Assembly: GCA_900553925.1 (NCBI GenBank)
Contig: USFH01000074.1
Span: 1-10,386 of the forward strand
Length of the DNA stretch: 10,386 bases
Reading direction: 5' to 3'
From: an uncultured Clostridium sp.
GTDB lineage: Bacteria > Bacillota > Clostridia > Lachnospirales > Lachnospiraceae
A program made the translations under genes and the position numbers. The notes beneath the pieces were generated by a model. It was not told the origin of the DNA and searched no databases. It worked only from the letters and a program-made list of their open reading frames with translations. Below, piece after piece: positions 7,197 through 10,386 of the stretch; positions within the stretch are counted from its first letter, which is position 1, and each line of letters opens with the position of its first letter.

Positions 7197-8621
7197 ATGA
7201 GTAACAAACTTACATTGTCAGCAAGTGACAGAATTTCTTCTTTGCTAGACGAAGCGAGCTTTGTTGAAGTTGGTGCTTATGTAACAGCTAGAAATACAGA
7301 CTTCAACATGCAGGAAAATGATACTCCAAAAGACGGTGTTATTACTGGATATGGTGTCATCAATGGAAAGCTGGTGTATGTATACAGCCAGGATGCAACA
7401 GTTCTTGGCGGTGCAATCGGTGAGATGCACGCAAAGAAGATTGCGAAGATTTATGACATGGCGATGAAGGTAGGCGCACCGGTAGTCGGTTTGATCGATT
7501 GTGCGGGACTTCGTCTGCAGGAGGCAACCGATGCTTTGAATGCATTCGGCGAAGTTTATCTGAAGCAGACACTTGCGTCAGGAGTAATCCCACAGATTAC
7601 TGCAATTTTTGGAACATGCGGTGGTGGAGCAGCGCTTATTCCAACACTTACAGACTTTACATTTATGACAGCAGAGGGCGGTAAGTTATTCGTAAACAGC
7701 CCAAATGCACTCGATGGAAACTATCAGGCAAAGCTTGATACAGCATCTGCCGCTTATCTTAGCGAGAATTCTTCTCTGGTAGATGGCGTATTCGAAGATG
7801 ATGCAGCAACACTTGCAGGTATCAGAAGCCTTGTGGATATGCTCCCTGACAACAATATGGAAGATGCAGAGTCAGACTGTACAGATGATCTGAACCGTAT
7901 CATTCCGAATCTCGATGGATTTGCAAAGGATGCAAGAGCTGTATTGCAGAACATCGCAGATAACAACGTATTCGTAGAAGTGAAGAAAGATTATGCAAAG
8001 GACATGGTTCTTGGCCTGATCAAGTTAAATGGTGCGACTGTTGGTTGTGTAGCCAATCAGGCAGCTGACGGGGGAGAGCTTCTCTCTACAAGCGGCGCTT
8101 ATATCGCAGCAGACTTCGTGAAGTTCTGTGATGCATTCAATATCCCTGTACTCACACTTGTAAATGCAAAGGGATTTGTTGCAACTGTATCAAACGAGAG
8201 AACGATCGCAGATGCAGCAGCAAAGCTCACATACGCATTTGCAGATGCAACGGTACCGAAGGTAACAGTTGTGATGGGCGATGCATTCGGAACTGCCTAC
8301 ACGATCATGAATTCCAAGGCTATCGGCGCAGATATGGTATATGCATGGCCATGTGCAAAGATCGGTACGATGGATCCGGAGATGGCTGTCAAGATCATGT
8401 ACGAGAAGGAAATCGCACAGGCAGCTGATAAGGTTGCATTTATTGCAGAGAAGAAGAAGGCTTATACAGAGCTTCAGTCAAGCGCACTTGCAGCAGCAAA
8501 GCGTGGCTATATCGATGATATCATCGAGCCGGATGCTACAAGAAAGCGTGTAATCGCAGCGTTTGATATGCTGAGCACAAAGAACGAGGAAAGACCATAT
8601 AAGAAGCACGGAGCAGTATAA
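7197..8621 (+). CDS. Biotin-dependent carboxyltransferase subunit (MmdA/GcdA/PccB-like)
   Basis: The protein belongs to the acyl-CoA carboxyltransferase (crotonase-fold) family. In a sodium-pump decarboxylase it would move the carboxyl group of an acyl-CoA substrate to biotin on the carrier protein. Two repeats are visible. The N-half (about 1-230) has the opening DRISSLLDEASFVEVG and GTCGGGAALIPTLTDFTFM (139-157). The C-half (about 250-450) has FCDAFNIPVLTLVNAKGF, ATVPKVTVVMGDAFGTAY and IGADMVYAWPCAKIGTMDPE, and ends GYIDDIIEP. At 474 aa it is somewhat shorter than the usual ~510. The family DSGGARIQE is DCAGLRLQE (101-109), the PGF segment reads AKGFVATVSNE, and the GGAY element reads GTAY (366-368 end), so this is a divergent branch and its substrate is uncertain. 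The start at 7197 has GGAGG at 7185-7189. An OadG-like subunit, a biotin carrier and a beta pump subunit follow. Methylmalonyl-CoA decarboxylase is the best analogy, not a proven identity. Confidence 0.85.
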   Translation: MSNKLTLSASDRISSLLDEASFVEVGAYVTARNTDFNMQENDTPKDGVITGYGVINGKLVYVYSQDATVLGGAIGEMHAKKIAKIYDMAMKVGAPVVGLIDCAGLRLQEATDALNAFGEVYLKQTLASGVIPQITAIFGTCGGGAALIPTLTDFTFMTAEGGKLFVNSPNALDGNYQAKLDTASAAYLSENSSLVDGVFEDDAATLAGIRSLVDMLPDNNMEDAESDCTDDLNRIIPNLDGFAKDARAVLQNIADNNVFVEVKKDYAKDMVLGLIKLNGATVGCVANQAADGGELLSTSGAYIAADFVKFCDAFNIPVLTLVNAKGFVATVSNERTIADAAAKLTYAFADATVPKVTVVMGDAFGTAYTIMNSKAIGADMVYAWPCAKIGTMDPEMAVKIMYEKEIAQAADKVAFIAEKKKAYTELQSSALAAAKRGYIDDIIEPDATRKRVIAAFDMLSTKNEERPYKKHGAV

Positions 8622-8638
8622 GGAAAGGTGACAATGAA

Positions 8639-9607
8639 ATGAAGAAAAAATTATTAATTCTGATTTCCATGTTAGCTATGATGTTTTCCTTGACTGCCTG
8701 CAGCAATGAGGTTGAAAAGCCGTTTGACTATGATGACAGCCAGATTGTGATCGACACGATGTATCTGTTCAACCAGTACCAGAACGTGAGCGATGAATAT
8801 GCTGATTATTATATTCAGGACGGAACCGATTTTGAGCAGTCCGCAGTAAAGGGTATCAAGCAGGCACAGGAGACCGATAAGGTTGGAGAATTCCAGGATT
8901 TCTCTCCTTATATCAACGGTGTTGGCATGGATTTGAATGCTGTCAATTACAAGATTGAGAATGCCGCAGACTCTGTATCTGTTACCGTTACGAACAAGGC
9001 AGCAAACAGAGATGTGGAGGTAACTGTAAAGTTTGTTGAGAATCCGGATTACTATATCAAGCTCGATCAGGCAAAGCAGAAATATAATGCAGATGCCGTT
9101 CGACAGGAGATTGCACAGTACTATGGTTCAGAAGATGAATTCTTCTCTCAGTATGGCAGTTACTATTCAAGTGTAGACGATGTTGTACAGCAGGGCATCG
9201 ACAATGAGATGCAGGGTGTGTATGAGTATCTTCCGGAAGAGATGGTAGTCTCAGCCGTATACTCCAAGACAGAGCTGATGAAGCAGGCCGGTATGAATAC
9301 ATTGCTTGGTATGGGTACTGTATTTGTAGTATTGATTTTCATCTCATTTATTATTTCGCTGTTTAAGTTCCTTCCGGCACTTTTTGCGAAGAAGCCGAAG
9401 ATCGAAGATCTCAAGAAGGAAGAGAGCAAGCCGGCAGCTCCGGCAAAGGCTGCTACACCGGCACCAGCCGCAGGCAGCCTGATGAACGATGCAGAGCTTG
9501 TAGCCGTTATCACAGCCGCTATTTATGCAGCCGAAGGACAGGCAGGCAATGGTGCAGTAAGTAAGGATAAACTCGTTGTACGTTCGATTCGTCGTGCAAG
9601 AAAATAA
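8639..9607 (+). CDS. OadG-type decarboxylase subunit fused to a lipoprotein-like extracytoplasmic domain
   Basis: The C-terminal ~105 residues are an OadG/MmdD-type small subunit: one membrane helix at about 219-243 (GMGTVFVVLIFISFIISLFK), a charged segment, an Ala/Pro-rich linker (264-279), and a tail with DAELVAVITAAIYAAEG ending VVRSIRRARK, typical of this family. In Na+-pump decarboxylases this subunit holds the complex together at the membrane. Classic OadG is only about 80-120 aa; this product is 322 aa. The extra N-terminus begins with a signal peptide and lipobox (LTAC, Cys21), so it is likely exported and lipid-anchored. An acidic, Tyr- and Gln-rich domain of about 195 residues outside the membrane follows; I do not recognise it with confidence. 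Start ATG 8639 follows AGGAAAGG (8621-8628). It lies 17 bases after the carboxyltransferase and 24 bases before the biotin carrier, so it is one operon. Confidence 0.85.
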   Translation: MKKKLLILISMLAMMFSLTACSNEVEKPFDYDDSQIVIDTMYLFNQYQNVSDEYADYYIQDGTDFEQSAVKGIKQAQETDKVGEFQDFSPYINGVGMDLNAVNYKIENAADSVSVTVTNKAANRDVEVTVKFVENPDYYIKLDQAKQKYNADAVRQEIAQYYGSEDEFFSQYGSYYSSVDDVVQQGIDNEMQGVYEYLPEEMVVSAVYSKTELMKQAGMNTLLGMGTVFVVLIFISFIISLFKFLPALFAKKPKIEDLKKEESKPAAPAKAATPAPAAGSLMNDAELVAVITAAIYAAEGQAGNGAVSKDKLVVRSIRRARK

Positions 9608-9631
9608 TTGATATATTAGGAGGAAATTAAC

Positions 9632-10003
9632 ATGAAGAATTATAGAATTACTGTAAATGGTACAGCTTATGATGTAGCAGTAGAAGAATTGGGTGCAGGT
9701 GCAGCTCCGGCAGCCGCAGCAGCTCCGGCACCGGTTGCAGCAGCAGCTCCGGCTCCAGCAGCTCCGGCAGCTCCAGCAGCAGCCGCAGGCTCTATCGAGG
9801 TTGCAGCTCCAATGCCTGGTAAGATCCTGAATGTAAAGGCAAGCGTTGGTACAGCTGTAAAGAAGGGTGATGTTATCCTGATCCTTGAGGCTATGAAGAT
9901 GGAAAATGATGTGGTAGCTCCGGAAGACGGAACAGTTGCAAGCATCAACGTTTCAGCAGGTGATGCAGTTGAAGCAGGCGATGTATTGGCTACTTTGAAC
10001 TAA
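9632..10003 (+). CDS. Biotin carboxyl carrier protein of the decarboxylase
   Basis: This small protein carries covalently bound biotin, which shuttles CO2 between the carboxyltransferase and the membrane beta subunit. Of 123 residues, the first ~20 form a short beta-rich start (MKNYRITVNGTAYDVAVEEL). Residues 21-52 are a flexible Ala/Pro-rich linker, and 54-123 are a biotinyl domain with the canonical EAMKMEND; the biotinylated residue is K89. PMPGKILNV and DVLATLN mark the two ends of the domain fold. This is the MmdC/GcdC arrangement rather than the larger acetyl-CoA carboxylase AccB. A perfect AGGAGG (9618-9623) is 8 bases before the ATG. It must be modified by a biotin ligase encoded elsewhere. 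Confidence 0.93.
   Translation: MKNYRITVNGTAYDVAVEELGAGAAPAAAAAPAPVAAAAPAPAAPAAPAAAAGSIEVAAPMPGKILNVKASVGTAVKKGDVILILEAMKMENDVVAPEDGTVASINVSAGDAVEAGDVLATLN
9694..9788 (+). repeat. Ala/Pro linker encoded by GCAGCTCCGGCA-type repeats
   Basis: The linker of the biotin carrier is written with imperfectly repeated GCAGCTCCGGCA/GCTCCAGCA units. This is a low-complexity stretch of a kind that expands and contracts by slippage; length variation between strains is expected. Function at protein level is a flexible tether for the biotin arm. Confidence 0.7.
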
Positions 10004-10037
10004 TCAGAGTTTTTAAGTAACTGGTTCCTACAATAAC

Positions 10038-10043
10038 AGGAGG
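10038..10043 (+). promoter_or_regulatory. Ribosome binding site that fixes a GTG start
   Basis: A perfect AGGAGG lies 9 bases before GTG 10053. No in-frame ATG with a comparable site exists before the conserved N-terminal region of the beta subunit, so the rarer GTG is taken as the start. Confidence 0.8.
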
Positions 10044-10052
10044 TAAACATAA

Positions 10053-10386
10053 GTGAGTAGTTTTGCAGATGTATTTAAAAATCTGGCTCTCCAGACAGGA
10101 TTTGCAACCCTGACATGGAAGCATTATGTAATGATTCTCATTGCATGTGTGTTCATGTATCTTGCAATCGTGAAAGGCTTCGAGCCGTTGCTTTTGGTTC
10201 CAATCTCCTTCGGTATGTTCCTGGTTAACATGTTCCCGGATATCATTGCTGATGGTGGATTGTTACATTATTTCTATTTGTTGGATGAGTGGAGTATTTT
10301 GCCTTCCCTCATCTTCATGGGTGTTGGTGCGATGACAGACTTCGGTCCGCTGATTGCGAACCCGAAGAGCTTCCTGCTTGGTGCAG
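10053..10386 (+). CDS. Na+-translocating decarboxylase beta subunit (OadB/MmdB/GcdB family), 3'-truncated
   Basis: The beta subunit is the polytopic membrane protein that decarboxylates carboxybiotin and couples this to outward Na+ transport. Only the first 111 codons are in the window, out of a family length of about 370-430 residues. The visible part matches the family: a hydrophobic helix near residues 24-40, then FEPLLLVPISFGMFLVN, GGLLHYFY, and the strongly conserved run SLIFMGVGAMTDFGPLIANP near the cut end. The key aspartate and other residues of the Na+ pathway lie beyond the window. The gene is 49 bases after the biotin carrier in the same operon. It supports the view that the cluster encodes a sodium pump rather than an ATP-driven carboxylase; the short N-terminus before the first helix (SSFADVFKNLALQTGFATLT) is usual for the family. 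Confidence 0.95.
   Translation, partial: MSSFADVFKNLALQTGFATLTWKHYVMILIACVFMYLAIVKGFEPLLLVPISFGMFLVNMFPDIIADGGLLHYFYLLDEWSILPSLIFMGVGAMTDFGPLIANPKSFLLGA

Overview
The window looks like a chromosomal segment from a Firmicute of the Lachnospiraceae type (gut Clostridia). This is inferred from the moderate GC content, the strong AGGAGG ribosome binding sites, the housekeeping order ftsK/spoIIIE - fhs - folD - rimO - pgsA, and a biotin-dependent sodium-pump decarboxylase operon. No species can be named from the sequence alone. All genes are on the + strand.

Region 1 (1-6996) is a housekeeping block. It starts inside an FtsK/SpoIIIE DNA translocase whose N-terminal membrane part lies upstream of the window. 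It continues with formate-tetrahydrofolate ligase (fhs) and the bifunctional methylene-THF dehydrogenase/cyclohydrolase (folD), two successive steps of one-carbon folate metabolism. The ribosomal protein S12 methylthiotransferase rimO follows 7 bases after folD, and the phosphatidylglycerophosphate synthase pgsA overlaps the end of rimO by 17 bases. A strong intrinsic terminator (7007-7069) closes the block. The roughly 310-base gap between fhs and folD holds no gene. It is almost entirely filled by a very long imperfect inverted repeat with a folded centre, the most unexplained structure in the window.

Region 2 (7070-10386 and beyond) is a separate transcription unit with its own likely sigma-A type promoter (7103-7131) and a leader hairpin. 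It encodes, in order, a carboxyltransferase of the acyl-CoA carboxylase/decarboxylase family (474 aa), an OadG-type small subunit with an unusual lipoprotein-like extracytoplasmic extension (322 aa), a biotin carrier protein (123 aa), and the start of the membrane beta subunit (OadB/MmdB/GcdB), cut by the window end. Together they resemble a Na+-translocating decarboxylase such as methylmalonyl-CoA or glutaconyl-CoA decarboxylase: the carboxyltransferase moves CO2 from a substrate to biotin on the carrier, and the beta subunit decarboxylates carboxybiotin while exporting Na+. The carboxyltransferase has altered signature motifs, so its substrate is uncertain.

The most interesting items are the fhs-folD inverted-repeat element, the OadG-like lipoprotein, and the divergent carboxyltransferase. 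I found no tRNA, rRNA, CRISPR array, insertion sequence or prophage gene.
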